Assembly: GCF_029784135.1 (NCBI RefSeq)
Contig: NC_073746.1
Span: 149,185,056-149,249,055 of the forward strand
Direction: 5' to 3'
DNA length: 64,000 nt
Source: Toxorhynchites rutilus septentrionalis
Taxonomy: Eukaryota > Arthropoda > Insecta > Diptera > Culicidae
Part shown: positions 22,418 to 34,507 of the stretch, piece after piece
How the letters are laid out: each line of letters opens with the position of its first letter
Position numbering within the stretch: the first letter of the stretch is position 1
Translations under genes and position numbers: made by a program
The notes under the pieces: model-generated
Seen by the model: only the letters and a program-made list of their open reading frames with translations
What the model was told of the DNA's origin: nothing
Database searches by the model: none

Positions 22418-23620
22418 ACGCTGTAGAAATTCGCCCAGTAGACCGATCCTTTTGAAAATTTTAGACAGTAAAATAAAAACTATTAAACAACTTTTGGCAT
22501 TTTCTTTTTATTCATACTTCGAGCCCAAGCCCGTATGTTCGCACCTTCCTCTTTACCCCGTCCATAAGGTTCTGTACAACGTAAGGTTGTAGTTTTTTTT
22601 TAACAGAAATCCATTTTCTCTTGAAGTCCGCCTCCGATTTGACAACTTTTGGGTTCTTCCGGAGGGCCTGCTTCATAATCGCCCAATATTTCTCTATTGG
22701 GCGAAGCTCCGGCGCGTTGGGCGGGTTCATTTCCTTTGGCACGAAGGTGACCCCGTTGGCTTCGTACCACTCCAACACGTCCTTTGAATAGTGGCACGAA
22801 GCGAGATCCGGCAAGAAGATGGTCGGGCCCTCGTGCTGCTTCAATAGTGGTAGTAAGCGCTTCTGTAGGCACTCCTTAAGGTAAACCTGCCCGTTTACCG
22901 TGCCGGTCATCACGAAGGGGGCGCTCCGCTTTCCGCAAGAGCAGATCGCTTGCCACACCATGTACTTTTTGGCAAACTTGGATAGTTTCTGCTTGCGAAT
23001 CTCCTCCGGAACGCTGAATTTGTCCTCGGCGGAGAAGAACAACAGGCCCGGCAGCTGACGAAAGTCCGCTTTGACGTAGGTTTCGTCGTCCATTACCAGG
23101 CAATGCGGCTTCGTCAGCATTTCGGTGTACAGCTTCCGGGCTCGCGTCTTCCCCACCATGTTTTGCCTTTCGTCGCGGTTAGGAGCCTTCTGAACCTTGT
23201 ATGTACGCAGGCCCTCCCGCTGCTTGGTCCGCTGAACGAATGAACTTGACAAATTCAGCTTATTGGCGACATCCCGGACCGAACTTCTCGGATCACGTCT
23301 AAACTGCTTAACTACGCGCTTGTGATCTTTTTCACTGGTTTCACTGGTCGATGGTTAGGTTCTCGAAGTATCGTTTTAGTACTCTGCTGACCGTGGATTG
23401 GACGATTCCCAGCATCTTACCGATGTTCCGATGTGACAATTCCGGATTCTCGAAATGAAAGCACAGGATTAATTAACGACGCTCTTTTTCGTTCGACGAC
23501 ATTTTTCCAAATTTACGAAAAATTGACAGTGAAGCATGGCCAACGTGATCTATACACTCTTATCTGATTATAAGCGAAAGCTGAAGATATAATTCCTAAA
23601 AATTAAATTTCTACAGCGTT
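22418..23620 (-). mobile_element. ITm-DD37E element
   Basis: Short terminal inverted repeats (ACGCTGTAGAAATT at 22418 and AATTTCTACAGCGT at 23606-23619) enclose a DD37E-type transposase relic on the minus strand. The 1.2-kb size suits the superfamily. A TA sits at the left flank, but the right flank is not clearly TA, so the target duplication is unconfirmed. Confidence 0.75.
22512..23502 (-). pseudogene. ITm-DD37E transposase
   Basis: From the ATG at 23502, the N terminus reads MSSNEKERR then a stop, then a helix-turn-helix (NIGKMLGIVQSTVSRVLKRY). A small deletion/frameshift near 23335-23350 follows, after which VKQFRRDPRSSVRDVANKLN continues without interruption to the stop at 22512. The catalytic core shows MDDETYVKADF (first Asp), FLPDLASCHYS (second Asp) and LRPIEKYW (Glu). 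I count 37 residues between the second Asp and the Glu, which defines the DD37E group described from mosquitoes. The catalytic triad is intact, but the N-terminal stop and frameshift abolish the DNA-binding half. GC content is clearly higher than in the flanks, suggesting a fairly young copy. Confidence 0.9.
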
Positions 23621-23639
23621 TTTTCCGTGATGCAAATTG

Positions 23640-24424
23640 ATGTGACACCCTTTAGATTACGTACATCAAAATAATTTCTGTGGGAACTTGAGTGTTCGAA
23701 ATGATTTATGTCAATACAGTAAAAACCTGTTTTTGTGTTTTTTTTTGTGCGATTTTCTGTTCTTGTGTGGTTTTTTTGTGCAATTTTTCTTGTGCGGTGT
23801 ATGAAAAGAAGCATATTTGACGAAGTTATTTAGTTTTTTACGATGGTTTTTATGCATTTCAGTGCGAAAAAAGCATATTTGCGTCTCAATTATCCACTTC
23901 TGAAATCATTCCCCTCCTCTCATCAAATGCTCTAAGTTTTTTTAAGTTTTTGCATGACATGATTTCTAACAGCAACACGTTTCGACATGCAACTAGAAGC
24001 ACAAAACAACCACGCGCAACCGAAAAGGCAAAGTGTCCCATCGCAAAGCAGGGAAAAAATGGTTTCAGAAGTTCAATTCAATAAGTGCACACTTTTGCCC
24101 CGTACGATGCACACCTTTGCCCCGTAGTGGGGCAAATTTGTCTTTTTTATTAAAATTGATACTTGTCCAATTACAAACACAACTCGAGAAAAGCTTTTAC
24201 TATGTTTCGAAGGTAATATATATAGTTACAATTTGGCAAGCAAACGGATTTCCTTTTGCTTTTATTTCAAGAGTTATTCGAAGACAACAGTTAGGTGCGC
24301 ACCTTTGCTCCGCATTACTCTACTGAGTCACACTTGTTTTCTCCGAATGAATACAGTTTAATATTTATATCAAGCTTCAAACTACCACATATATCATAAA
24401 ATAAAAGAGATGATTTTCGGATAT
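23640..24424. other. low-complexity spacer with TTTGCCCCG repeats
   Basis: T/TTTGTGC-rich low-complexity DNA at 23730-23800, then three related phrases (CACTTTTGCCCCGTA, CACCTTTGCCCCGTA, CACCTTTGCTCCGCA) between 24085 and 24315. These may be ends of an unclassified MITE. Confidence 0.35.
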
Positions 24425-25375
24425 TTAAATTTGATGCGGGGTGACCGTCTATGGGATGATTTGGTTCAGTGTGTGAGGGTGCTAATTTTTTAAAATAAAA
24501 TATTTTTCTTGAAAGCTGAAGATTTTTTACATAACATATCTCGATATCCGAGCTGCTATTTATTTCGTTTTTTTTTAAATATATGATTTTCCCGACGGTT
24601 AACCGACGATTCGAAAAATAATTTTTTTCACCTTTTTCCATTACAAAAACTCATAACTTCTGAACTACTTGACTGATTCAGTTGATCGACATATCAAACT
24701 GAAGCCTATGAGTTAGTTTCGTTTTTGATATATGATTTTCCAAACCTTACCGATAGTTCGAAAAAACATTTTTTTTTCACCTTTTTTCCATTACAAAAAT
24801 TCATAACTTCTGAACTACTGAACCGATTCAGATGATCAACATATCAAACTGAAGCTTATGATTTAGTTTTCTTTTAAAAAATATTACTTTTGAGAAAAAA
24901 AAAATGATTTTCGTTTTTGTAATTATTGATTGACTTAGTTTTTCATAATTTTCTCGGTTAAAGATAGAGGGCGCTATATTTTTTTATATTTTTTTCTGGA
25001 AAGCTGGGGATTTTTTTACATTACATATCTCGATATCAGAGATGCCATTTTTTTCGTTTTTGAGATATGATTTTTCAAATAATTACGAAAACAAAATCCA
25101 TTGTTTTTGCATGTTCAATATTTTTTAACAAAACTCATTGGCTCCAATTTGATATGTTGACCATCTCAATCAATTCAGTGTAATGATTTTTTGGAAAAGG
25201 TCTTTTTTGGGAAAAAGATGAAAAAATTATTTTTCGGACCACCCTAACATGAAAATGGTCACCCTAACGAAAATATAAAAAAATCCGGGACTAATATTTT
25301 GCAATAAAAAACAAAATTTCCACTTTCCATGGAAATCTGAGAACCACTATATCGGTTTGGCATGGGATGGCTGTA
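24425..25375. repeat. family A cluster with duplicated internal module
   Basis: The right end is canonical (TATCGGTTTGGCATGGGATG, then GCTG) at 25375, followed by TA. Inward there are repeated copies of the module ending GATCGACATATCAAACTGAA (24680, 24840) and the GCGCTATATTTTTTTATA block. No left terminus is present. The module duplication shows this family evolves by internal tandem and inverted copying. Confidence 0.6.
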
Positions 25376-25377
25376 TT

Positions 25378-25402
25378 AGTCCGACTCCGACTCCTACTAA
25401 AA
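25378..25402 (-). repeat. GGAGTC-type hexamer array, left of hAT relic
   Basis: AGTCCGACTCCGACTCCTAC here is the inverse of the hexamer array at 26668-26704. The two bracket the hAT relic and may be its terminal inverted repeats. Confidence 0.45.
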
Positions 25403-25429
25403 AAAAGGAAATAATTCGAAATCAGGATT

Positions 25430-25535
25430 GTGTATCTTATCAACGGGAAAATATAGTGTTATAAATATATAGTATAGTTAAGAGTTTGACTTCTTTAAAC
25501 TCATATATCTGAGCCTTTCACTACAATAGATCCTA
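25430..25535 (+). repeat. possible LINE-tail remnant
   Basis: GACTTCTTTAAACTCATATA then TCTGAGCC resembles the GGCTCCTTT...GAGCC tail of the retroposons at 8.7 and 13.1 kb. It is diverged and no target duplication was found. Confidence 0.35.
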
Positions 25536-25549
25536 ATGATTGCAGTGGT

Positions 25550-26570
25550 TCAAAGATCCTGCAGAAGAACTAAGCCTTTCAAAATAATCGAATTTAAATA
25601 AAATATACAATTCTCGTAGAACAGATTTGCTCCAGCCAAATCTTCCTTCATTGAGGCTTGAAGATCTGACTTTCCATTTTTTAAATCAAAGAACAGCCTG
25701 TTTACGCTAACTTGAGTTGGTGTCATTGCAGTAATCGTTCGTGCAACATCCACGATGAGCTTAGGAAATGCTGAAATATTTTCAAATTTTCAATCTCTGG
25801 ATTTTATCAGAAGTGTACTTTCTCTTTTCTCTGTGGACCGTACAACTTCATCTGGTTATTCTATCTTACTAAGGCGGAAAATCAGACTTCTCCATTCCTG
25901 AAATAAACTTTCCAGGTGTCAGTTCTTCAAGCTGAGGTGTTTTAGTTAGGTTAGGTCTCCAGATCGATCGCTTTGTTCCACCGATTCTCGGTTAGGGAAG
26001 CATTCTCATTATCCAGATCATGGATGAAACTTCCAAGTTCAATCAGTCGCCGAAGTTAGGCGAGTAGCCTGATCTAAAATTGCTTCTTTCCCTGCCCTTT
26101 ATTTTTAGGAATTGCATCCGTTTTCGGCTATAGTAATTTGCCACAATTTGCCAATCAAGGTAGTATCAGAACGATCATTCAGTCCGTCACGAATCGTCAC
26201 TTGGAGTGTGTGAATGGCGCAACGCATGTGGAAGATCTTGAACACATATGCAACTTCATCTATAACGGTATCAAATTAATTTCAACGAATTCAAATCGGA
26301 TCTTAACGGATTTGTGCAAGTCCACTTTTAGTGTGTGCTCTTCAATCATTATGCAACTGATGCTTTGGCTTTAAAGATAAATTCCAAATTTTCTTGCCAT
26401 TTCTTCTTTTAAAGTCATGAAGCTGGAAAACAGGTTGTGACAAAAACATCAGAGGGATACTGTTTTTCATATCCACAATCCTCTTCTGGTGCATTTCAGC
26501 AGTCATGCTAACCGTTATCTTGTAGCTTATCAAAAACGTAAACAGATGTGGTTGACCAACACACAAGCAA
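25550..26570 (-). pseudogene. hAT-family transposase relic
   Basis: On the minus strand I read HMRCAIHTLQVTIRDGLND near 26190-26240, the RCxxHxLxLxVxDGL block of hAT transposases. Further on comes PTQVSVNRLFFDLKNGKSD near 25640-25720, matching the C-terminal dimerisation region, followed by LQASMKEDL. The parts in between are in different frames with many stops. Length from the RC..H block to the C terminus is about right for the catalytic half of a hAT transposase. The N-terminal zinc finger was not found. Flanking GGAGTC arrays may be the element ends. Confidence 0.7.
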
Positions 26571-26667
26571 ACGGTTCGACCGTGAATAGCAAATTAATTA
26601 GATCATGAAATAAAATTTTGTTCAATGAGTTAAATGAGTTAATGAGTTAAATAGTTTTTAACCGGAT

Positions 26668-26704
26668 GTCGGAGTCAGAGTCGGAGTAGGAGTCGGAGTC
26701 GGAC
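26668..26704 (+). repeat. GGAGTC-type hexamer array, right of hAT relic
   Basis: About six imperfect copies of the hexamer GTCGGA/GTAGGA in a row, inverse to the array at 25378. Confidence 0.7.
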
Positions 26705-26724
26705 AAATTTCATAATGTCTCCAT

Positions 26725-27422
26725 ACCCCTGCTTTTAGGGTATGACAAAAAAACCACATGGGTAAATTTGTTTCACCCACTTTGTTTTCTTCATCGATGT
26801 ACCCCTTGGTTTGACAGCTGGTTGTTTACATCTGACAAAAAATAATTTTCGTAGCTGTTCAGTCAACTTTTCGTGCGTAGTGACGTGTTTTTGACGCTGA
26901 GGGTGCTTCCGGAAAATGTGTGAAAAGAAAATCACAGGTCCGAAATTTGATTGTGCGTGACTTCCCGCATAAGGAGTCACAACGAAACATTGTTGAAAAG
27001 TATGGGGTAAGCCGTGGTGCGGTCCAGCTGGTCATTCGGAAGCATCAGATTCTTGACAGCGTGGCATTCGATCGGGAAGTGAATCGAAACGAAAGACAGA
27101 TGCAAGAACGAACACGCTAATCATCCGGGACGTAAAGAAAAACCCACGAACGACCTTTCGGGCGATTGTAGACAGGTTGGATCTGGACCTTTCCAATCGC
27201 ACCATCCTGGAAGAATCCATGTTGAAAATGGGGCTGGAGGATAACTACACCTTTCAGCAAGATTATGACCTGAAGCATACTGCGAAGAAAACAGCAGCAT
27301 TCTTCCGATCGACCCGGATCAAACCAATGGTGTAGCCAGCCCAAAGATCCGACTTGAATCCTATTGAAAATTTATGGGCGATTTTGGACAAAACTGACAT
27401 TACGAACAAGCAAAACTATGTT
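26725..27422 (+). pseudogene. Tc1-like transposase relic, cut by a LINE
   Basis: The N-terminal paired-like helix-turn-helix reads VRNLIVRDFPHKESQRNIVE (26941 on) and VSRGAVQLVIRKHQ. After a frame change, KKNPRTTFRAIVDRLD-like sequence follows (27135 on), then a jump to FQQDYDLKHTAKKTA (second catalytic Asp, near 27255) and DLNPIENLWAILDK (Glu, near 27355). The segment holding the first catalytic Asp is deleted. The C terminus stops where the minus-strand LINE begins at about 27423. No 5' TIR was confirmed. Confidence 0.75.
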
Positions 27423-27482
27423 GCTGCGTTGTTTAGTATTGTTTATTGTTTATATCAACAGACCTCCAAGGTCCCAATGATT

Positions 27483-30400
27483 TCAACTTAACCTAATTAA
27501 GCTTAAGAATCGCTGTTTCAACATGCTTCTGGAGGAATTGAGATCAAACACGGGAGCAATCGTATTGAAGGTGCGCTGTAGTCCCGTTATTCCGGAATGC
27601 ATGCCGTAGTTCGATCGCTGAGGTAACATTCGCATGAACGGTGTATTTCTCAGACGTCGTGGAGGAACATTGAAGTTCAGTTTTTCCAGGAGTTGCGGGC
27701 AATCGATGCGGTTGGTTATGAGATCAGCAACAAACAATGACCTCGCTAGATTTCGTCTGGTATGTAGAGAGTCCAGATGGATCAGCAAGCTGCGACTCTC
27801 GTAGCTTGGAAGCCGAAGCGGATCACACCAAGGCAACAGTCGGAGAGCGTATCTAACAAACCGTCGTTGCACTGATTCGATTCGCGTCGCCCCGTTCTGA
27901 AAGAGCGGATTCCATATGACGCTTCCATACTCCAGGGTTGGACGAACCAGAGCGCAATACAACGATTTGAGACAGTAGACATCGGTGAAACTTTTGGAGA
28001 CTCTAAAGATGAAACCCAAATTTCTTGATGCCTTACCAACAATGTGTGAAACGTGTTGCTTAAATTCCAATTTCGAATCTAGAACCACTCCAAGATCTTT
28101 AATCTCCGTTCTCCGTTCAATTTTGACATCAGATATGGTATAATTGTGCATAATTAGCTCCTTCTTCCTACCGAAGGTAACCGTCGTACACTTGGAAGGG
28201 TTGATTGACATACAATTGACAGAACACCAAGAAGCGAATGTATCCAACTGCCGTTGGAGAAAGATAGCATCGGTGGTTGAACGGATCCGAAAAAATATCT
28301 TCAAATCGTCGGCGAATGAAGCTCGGGGTCCCTCTAGCACCAAAAAAATGTCGTTAAAGTAAACCAGGAAAACTAGAGGACCCAAGTGGCTTCCTTGTGG
28401 TACCCCAGAAGTTGCTCCGAACGGCTCCGAGCTGTTGTCTCCAACTGAAACAGTTAATCGGCGTCCTTTGAGGTAGGATTCGAACCAACTTAGTAAAGTT
28501 CCAGTGACGCCTAGCTTTGCCAACTTGGCTATAGCGATGTCGTGATGAATTTTGTTGAAGGCGGCTGTTAGATCGGTATATATAACGTCGGTTTGGGACC
28601 TTTCGACCATGCTGTCGACGACGTAATTACAAAAAGACAGCAAGTTTGTAGTCGTTGATCGTCCGGGCATAAATCTATGTTGATCCCAACTAATATAGTG
28701 CTTGAAATACGAAAACACTGGATCCATAACAATCAATTCAAACAGTTTTGACATAGCGCAAAGGCTTGAAATCCCTCTGTAGTTATCAATATTCCGCTTA
28801 TCGCCTTTTTTGTGGATCGGGAATATCGTGGCGGACTTCCATAGCTTTGGAAAACGACCAGTTGCTAGAGAAAGCTGGAAGACGTGTTGCAGCGGTGTCA
28901 ACATACTGAAGATGCATTTTTTCAGGAAGAGCGATGGTATTCCGTCTGGACCCGGATTAATGGACGTTTTCATTCGCGAAACAGCTGCCATGATCTGTTC
29001 AGCGCTAATGTCGAACCGGCTCAACGAAGACACGAGAGTAGGAATATTTGTGATGGCTGCAGCAACTTGCTAAGCTGGCAGTGCACGATCGACGAACACA
29101 CTTGAAAATTTAATAGCGAACATCCTTCAAATATCGTACTTTTCCGAGCTTGTTTCGGCGCCGAATGACATCGTAGTCGGTAGTCCGTCTTCTTTGCGTT
29201 GACTCCTTATATACTTCCAGAACGACTTCGGGTTCCGCTTGAAGTTTCTTTTTAGGTTTTGTTGGTAACTCCTGAAGCTACGTTGAATCGTTTTTTGATA
29301 AACATGGTTAATGTGATTGAAATGGATTCGCAGAAAGGGAGTGCGATACTTGGAGTACCACCTCAACACTGCTCGTTTCAGAGTTTTTATTCGGCGCAGC
29401 TCTGGTGTAATCCAAGGCTTCTTGATTGTCGCTCTGTCCAACCTCTTTGGAACGTGTCGATCGATTACATAGGCCAAAACATGAGAAAGCGTCTGTACTG
29501 CACTGTCAACGTCGTCCTTGGCTAAAATATCACTCCAACTTATTTCGTCAAGAGCAGCAGTGATAATAGCATAGTCAGCTTTGCTAAAATTGTATCTGAC
29601 ACTTGCAGGAACGTTCTCCATAATTATTTCGGTCTTACCAAATGTCATCATCAAAGGAGGGTGGTGACGAGCGTGATTCACCAGAGGGTCAGCGGCTGGC
29701 AGTACGTAGGGAGCTGGGTTCATCGAGCTAACGAAACACAAATCCAGCAATCGATTATTCTCGTTGAGAACGCCATTAATTTGCCGTAATGTAGCAGTAC
29801 TATAGCAGTCTAAAAGAGCAGCAGTGGTAGAAGAGATGCGGGAGCATGAAGCGTCGACGAGCAAAAAACCAAGTGATACATTCCGCCAACATAAGCCGGT
29901 GAGGTTGAAGTCACCGAGAATAACCAAATCGTCAACTGGCGAAGCCAATTCACTGATGAACTCGACAGATTTGATATGATCGGCTATTAAATCGAAGTCG
30001 CATGTGCGGTCCGGAGGAAAATAGACAGCACAAATGAAGAGCGTACGGTTGCTCAAATGTATTTCAACCCAAACTTGTTCCACCGTACGCCACGCAGGAT
30101 TATCGATGACGCGAGCTTTGAGATTGCACCGTACTGCCAAGAGGACGCCTCCTACAGTAGATTTGCGACTGTTGAAAGGAGAGCGATCGCAGCGGAAAAC
30201 TTCATATCCCAGGTCAAAGATTTGACAAGAGAGAGTTCTGTCGTCAAGCTTTGTCTCACACAAACCGATAATGTCATATGGACCTGGACGGTTGATGACT
30301 GCTGGAAGCAGTGGCACGACTGTGGTGGGGGGATTAGGGGTTTCCATAATGCAAACGGCGGTACGTCCCGGTTCTCGATGAACATCATTGATGCGCGCGG

Positions 30401-30665
30401 TGCTGACTCGGATTGACAATAGCTTGTGATAAATCGTATGACTAGTTGAAGAGTGTTGCCAATTGAACGGTGTATCGCTGAAACCAAACAGCGAATCAGG
30501 GGTAGATCTGGTCGATATAAAATTATACATGCCTGACGGAACAGGCTGGACTGCCCTATCTCCAATATCGAACACAGGGCCGGACGACTGCGGCAGGAAC
30601 CGATGAAATAAGGCTCGACTGTGTCGAGAGGATAAGGGCAGTCCATAGAGCCTGTTAGTGTGCAT
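27483..30665 (-). pseudogene. LINE ORF2: AP endonuclease + reverse transcriptase
   Basis: One frame with stops at 29127-29129 (TGA) and 29070-29072 (TAG). The endonuclease shows YDIIGLCETKLDD (near 30260) and VILGDFNLTG (GDFN at 29904-29915), metal-binding motifs of the APE type. The reverse transcriptase shows VSRMKTSINPGPDGIPSLFL, IHKKGDKRNIDNYRGIS, YTDLTAAFNKIHH, GVPQGSHLGPLVFLVYFNDI and FADDL at about 28302-28316. The C-terminal part has the usual LYCALVRPTLEYGSVIWNP block. The first ~110 codons of the open frame are not recognisable and may be frame-shifted. The true start is unknown. It is probably jockey- or CR1-clade; exact clade needs a tree. Confidence 0.88.
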
Positions 30666-30714
30666 CCCGGGTTGTCCTCAATGCTGAATGTCGGCTGTTC
30701 GATTTCTGCCACCT

Positions 30715-31041
30715 CTATGACAGTTTCGGACGAGTAGAAGCTGCGTCGTTTTTTTGGTTTTGATCAAAAGCTCGAATGGTAACTCCTTCTGGCCAGTACC
30801 ATTGATCGCTGACCACGTTGGATCCAGATTTGCTGACGGACACTTTGAAAGAAACAAAGGACAGGTCCGCCAGGCTTTTCCCACGAGGAACTAGTTTCGC
30901 GACTTTTACCAACGATGAGTCCACATTTGCAAAAAATTCGTTGAAGAAGGCTTGGGAGTAGCTGTACCCCAATACCTCCGGAAACTCATGGAGAGTATAC
31001 CAAAGCGTTGTCAGTTGGTTATCGAGGCCAAAGAGGGTCAT
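30715..31041 (-). pseudogene. LINE ORF1 C-terminal fragment
   Basis: The reading includes SYSQAFFNEFFANVDSSLVK, then LADLSFVSFKVSVSKSGSN and WYWPEGVTIRAFD, ending in a stop at 30715, just upstream of ORF2. A SFKV...WP.GV.xRxF ending is typical of the nucleic-acid-binding ORF1 proteins of jockey/CR1-type LINEs. The N terminus is lost; the assignment is from position and resemblance. Confidence 0.6.
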
Positions 31042-31045
31042 ATTG

Positions 31046-31499
31046 ACTATTAATTATTTGTTTTATTATTTTTTTGAAATACGCCATGAAGTTGTTTTTA
31101 ATGTCATTCCCTAAAAGTATCCATTAAGGAACAAAAGTAATTTTTTGTTTTTCCAAAATGGTCTACTTATTACCTACTTTTACGTGGTATTGACGGGAAT
31201 ACTGAAAAGTTAGAAAAAAAAATATTGGAACACTTCGGTTTCAAATGGGGCGATTTTTTTGGCCCATCAGTGTATCATGCACATAGAGTCATACATTGGT
31301 GGCTTGAATATATAAAAATTTTGCGCTATCCTCCAAAAAAAACCCTTTCTGTTAATATTGCTGGGCTCGAAAAGAGTTACATTGCTTTCTCATGCCTTGG
31401 ATTCATGTAGCCAACCTTATATCAAAAGAAAATTTGCTCTGGCATGCGAACCTACACAAAAATTCCTGAACATTTATTTTCCTACTGAGCCATCGATGG
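31046..31499. other. anonymous spacer
   Basis: No feature was recognised. A 61-residue frame at 31225 has no domain. Confidence 0.35.
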
Positions 31500-31935
31500 C
31501 CTAGCTTGATGATTACCCACACAATTGGATAGCTCAGAACCTCAACGCCATGACATCAGTTTGATGCAATTATTGCAATACCAGAGCCATCAGCGAGTGA
31601 ATAATTTGGTCACGTCCACAAATCAAGGGGAAACGAAGACATGTGAGGGCGTAAAACAATGCAGAACAAGCAATGTTCGTTGCTTTGAGTATAGAACGAG
31701 TCTGAAAATTTGCCTCAACAGAGATCCACTATTTAGGTAAGCACACTAATGAGTAGAACAGATGAATGAAAAATGGGAATGTTTAAAAAAATGGAAATGT
31801 TTCTAGTTTGCATCAATTTAAAGTATTTACAAACCAGCGGATTGTAATGTATAGCCTATCATACAAATCTTAGAGAATATACGTTTCGTTTGGTATGTGA
31901 ATCGTCAAAATCGATAGTTTCACAATTTAGTAATG
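31500..31935 (-). repeat. family B fragment
   Basis: 31560-31735 (CCAGAGCCATCAGCGAGTGA, GAAGACATGTGAGGGC, GAACAAGCAATGTTCG) is the inverse of 49985-50130 and resembles 62690-62820. 31835-31910 matches the GTATAGCCTATCATACAAAT block of the other copies. The distal end with GACGTAG is missing. Confidence 0.6.
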
Positions 31936-34054
31936 GGAAGAAGCATATAAATATTCAAGAAATCAAGATTAAGTTTCAGAAAGTTCCATTTAAAATCATC
32001 TTTGTAGGAACATTCCATGTGGAGTCAAATCAAACTGGAGAGGCTTTTTTCTATCATTGGCCATTGCGGAATCCATGAAAAAAGCACCACATAAATAGCA
32101 CAACACATCTTCGCACTTTTCTCTTCTTTTCGGATAATGCAATATGATTCTTATGACCACTTCAAATCATTTAGTTCATAATGATATTCCAGAAACCAAC
32201 TGTTCTCGAAGTATTGACAACTTGGTTTATTCAAATTGAAGTAATTTGGAAGAAAGTGCTCTACACGCAGAGCGTGATAAATTTTTCACGAATCAGTGTT
32301 GGGCATCTGGATAATTTGTAACTATCCCATTATTCCATCATAGGGCGCAATCATTCATCGGATATATTGTCGATTTGACTCATTATTGATTAAACTGTCA
32401 TGGTTTCGTTAATCATGAATCATCTTCAATCGTACGTATCTGGATATTACAGAATATATTTATTATCTTTTTCCAACATTTCACCAATCGACAGCTGTGT
32501 TGATAGCTCTTTTTTTTTCATTACAGGTAAGTTCCTGAGGAAGCTAGAATCTCGAAGGGAATCATTTGAAATGTCCTAGAATTGTTTCGAATGCACTATA
32601 TAAATATAAGTGTATCACACTGCAGAACAACCTCCTTTCAAATTCTTCTGCGAATCCAACAGTGGAATGTTTACAATGAACTGCAACTTTGAAGCGTAAG
32701 TTCCAAACGATAACACCGCACCTCGCGTTTTCTGTGGAAACAGTTGTTATTCATTGCACACATTAACAGGTGGGGGATGCTTGCCACAAACTCCAGCAGA
32801 AAGTGTAATTGAACGCGAAGAGCAGAGAAGCAGAGAAGAGTGAGTCCCCACTTTACCGCGCTTAACATCGCGAGCAAACGGATTCCGGGAGCATCACGCA
32901 CGTATCCGCCATAGAAATGTTTATTTTAACACTCGAAATTAATTACTATTATTATCATTTGCCTGAGCAGGGAGGAGGGGTGTGGGCTGCCGGCGACTTT
33001 ACGAGGGTTTTGTTGAATCCCGACGAAACTGTTTTTCTTCGTAATGGGCTCTTTCACACCATCGGCACTGCTTACGTTCTCTGACGCCTGTTGTGGGTCT
33101 ATGTGTCAGCGGGGAATTTTCGGCTTAAACTAACTCTCGAACTAAAAGCGATCTATCTCTTCTGCAAGACATTGTGGGCGCGAGTGATGGTTGCGAGGAG
33201 TAGCTTAAAATAACAACACAGCGAATCGAACAACGAAAATCATCCCGATCCATTCTACGTACCTCTACACATATCAAGACATTTAAAACTGCCGCTCACA
33301 ATGGGTGTCCCTTTGCCGGGAGGTCTGAAACGAAAATTGTTTACTCATCTTCGGGTATTATCGAACACGGTAGGATATTTGTGTTCTCACCGTTTCTCAC
33401 TCGTGGGCGGACGTGGAGGACCCATCAAATAGCGCTGCATGTATCCTTTCAGCTTTGCATACATAGGGAAGCAGACACGTGTGAACAGCTCTCGACTATG
33501 GATATTAGCATAGAGCGTTTACTTCCCATGGTGAGAGAATGATGAGAGTCATAAACGCTCGTATTTATTCAAACGCGCACTCTATTAAAAGGTTGATGAG
33601 GTTTTATCCCGGGTTCTAGGGATGGAATCTTAATTAATACGTTTTGAAATGCAAATTGAAGGACGTGTTGAATGAAAATGAAAATATGTGTACGGCATTC
33701 TGTTTTCTGAATTGAGTGATTATCATGCGTAAAGCAGAAAACGTCAGAGGTTATTTGAGATACTAGATCAGAAACGTGAGAAAAACTGCTGATTTTTTGC
33801 AATGAATACTGATGCTGATGCAGATTGTTTATCCACTAACCGGACTTTCCATGAACTTTATCATATTATCTAGCTATGACAATTCTTTATTAACATAGGA
33901 TCAATTTTAGTCAAGTATATTTTCGCTGGAGAGTTTCCAAAATAAGTGATCCTTCTAAAATAAATTATGATTTGAAAACTTAGTTCCTGTTGTAAATATG
34001 GTTTCTAACAAAGTTGACAAAGTTGAAAGAAATTGTAGGGGCTATTCATATGTA
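31936..34054. other. gene-free stretch; higher GC at 32.6-33.6 kb
   Basis: No protein domain or repeat family was recognised. The 32600-33560 segment is richer in GC and less repetitive, like the stretches at 5.0-5.9 and 21-22.3 kb. Confidence 0.4.
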
Positions 34055-34507
34055 CAGGGAAACTTCGATATAACGTACCCTCGTTATAACGTACCCTCGA
34101 TATAACGTCACTCGATATAACGTACATTTTACCTCGATATAACGTACACATTTCCAATGTGTAAAGGAATTTTTTTTCAATATTTTTATCCTGATAGAAC
34201 AATGAATTACCTGTATTGTGATGCTAAAACAAGTTTTGTACCTTCAATCAATCCCGAAATACAGGTGGTTTTGTGATTCCGGATTCTAAATGAATCAAAC
34301 TTTAATCAACAGTACGAAGGGAAATATCATGAGAAAGGCTGGCTTCGCCTTCTGATTGAGTTTATTCATTAACTTTACTAAAACAGCAACACAATAATGT
34401 ATTATAGACTACGTTTGTGAGTACTTTATTATGCTTCGATATAACGTACAATTCGATACAACGCACAATTTTGAAAGTGAAATGTACGTTATATCGAAGT
34501 TTACCTG
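34055..34507. mobile_element. TA-flanked MITE with tandem ATATAACGTAC ends
   Basis: CAGGGAAACTTCGATATAAC at 34055 and the inverse TATATCGAAGTTTACCTG ending at 34507 form terminal inverted repeats, bordered by TA (34053-34054, 34508-34509). Inside the left end, CTCGATATAACGTAC-type units recur about five times (34060-34150); two more lie near the right end. Probably a pogo/Tigger-like nonautonomous element; there is no coding capacity. Confidence 0.8.

Larger units (their letters stand above)
27423..31045 (-). mobile_element. non-LTR retrotransposon (jockey/CR1 group), 5'-truncated
   Basis: The minus-strand order is ORF1 C terminus (31041-30715), endonuclease, reverse transcriptase, then a short 3' UTR ending in an ATAAACAATAAACAATAC-type tail at about 27425. 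It inserted into the Tc1 relic. No target duplication could be recognised, and the missing ORF1 start fits 5' truncation. It is 3.6 kb, compared with the usual 4.5-5 kb for intact relatives. Confidence 0.85.

Noticed and set aside
30152..30712. 186-residue minus-strand frame as LINE ORF1
   Set aside because: It overlaps the ORF2 5' region in another frame and shows no ORF1 features; the better ORF1 remnant is 30715-31041.
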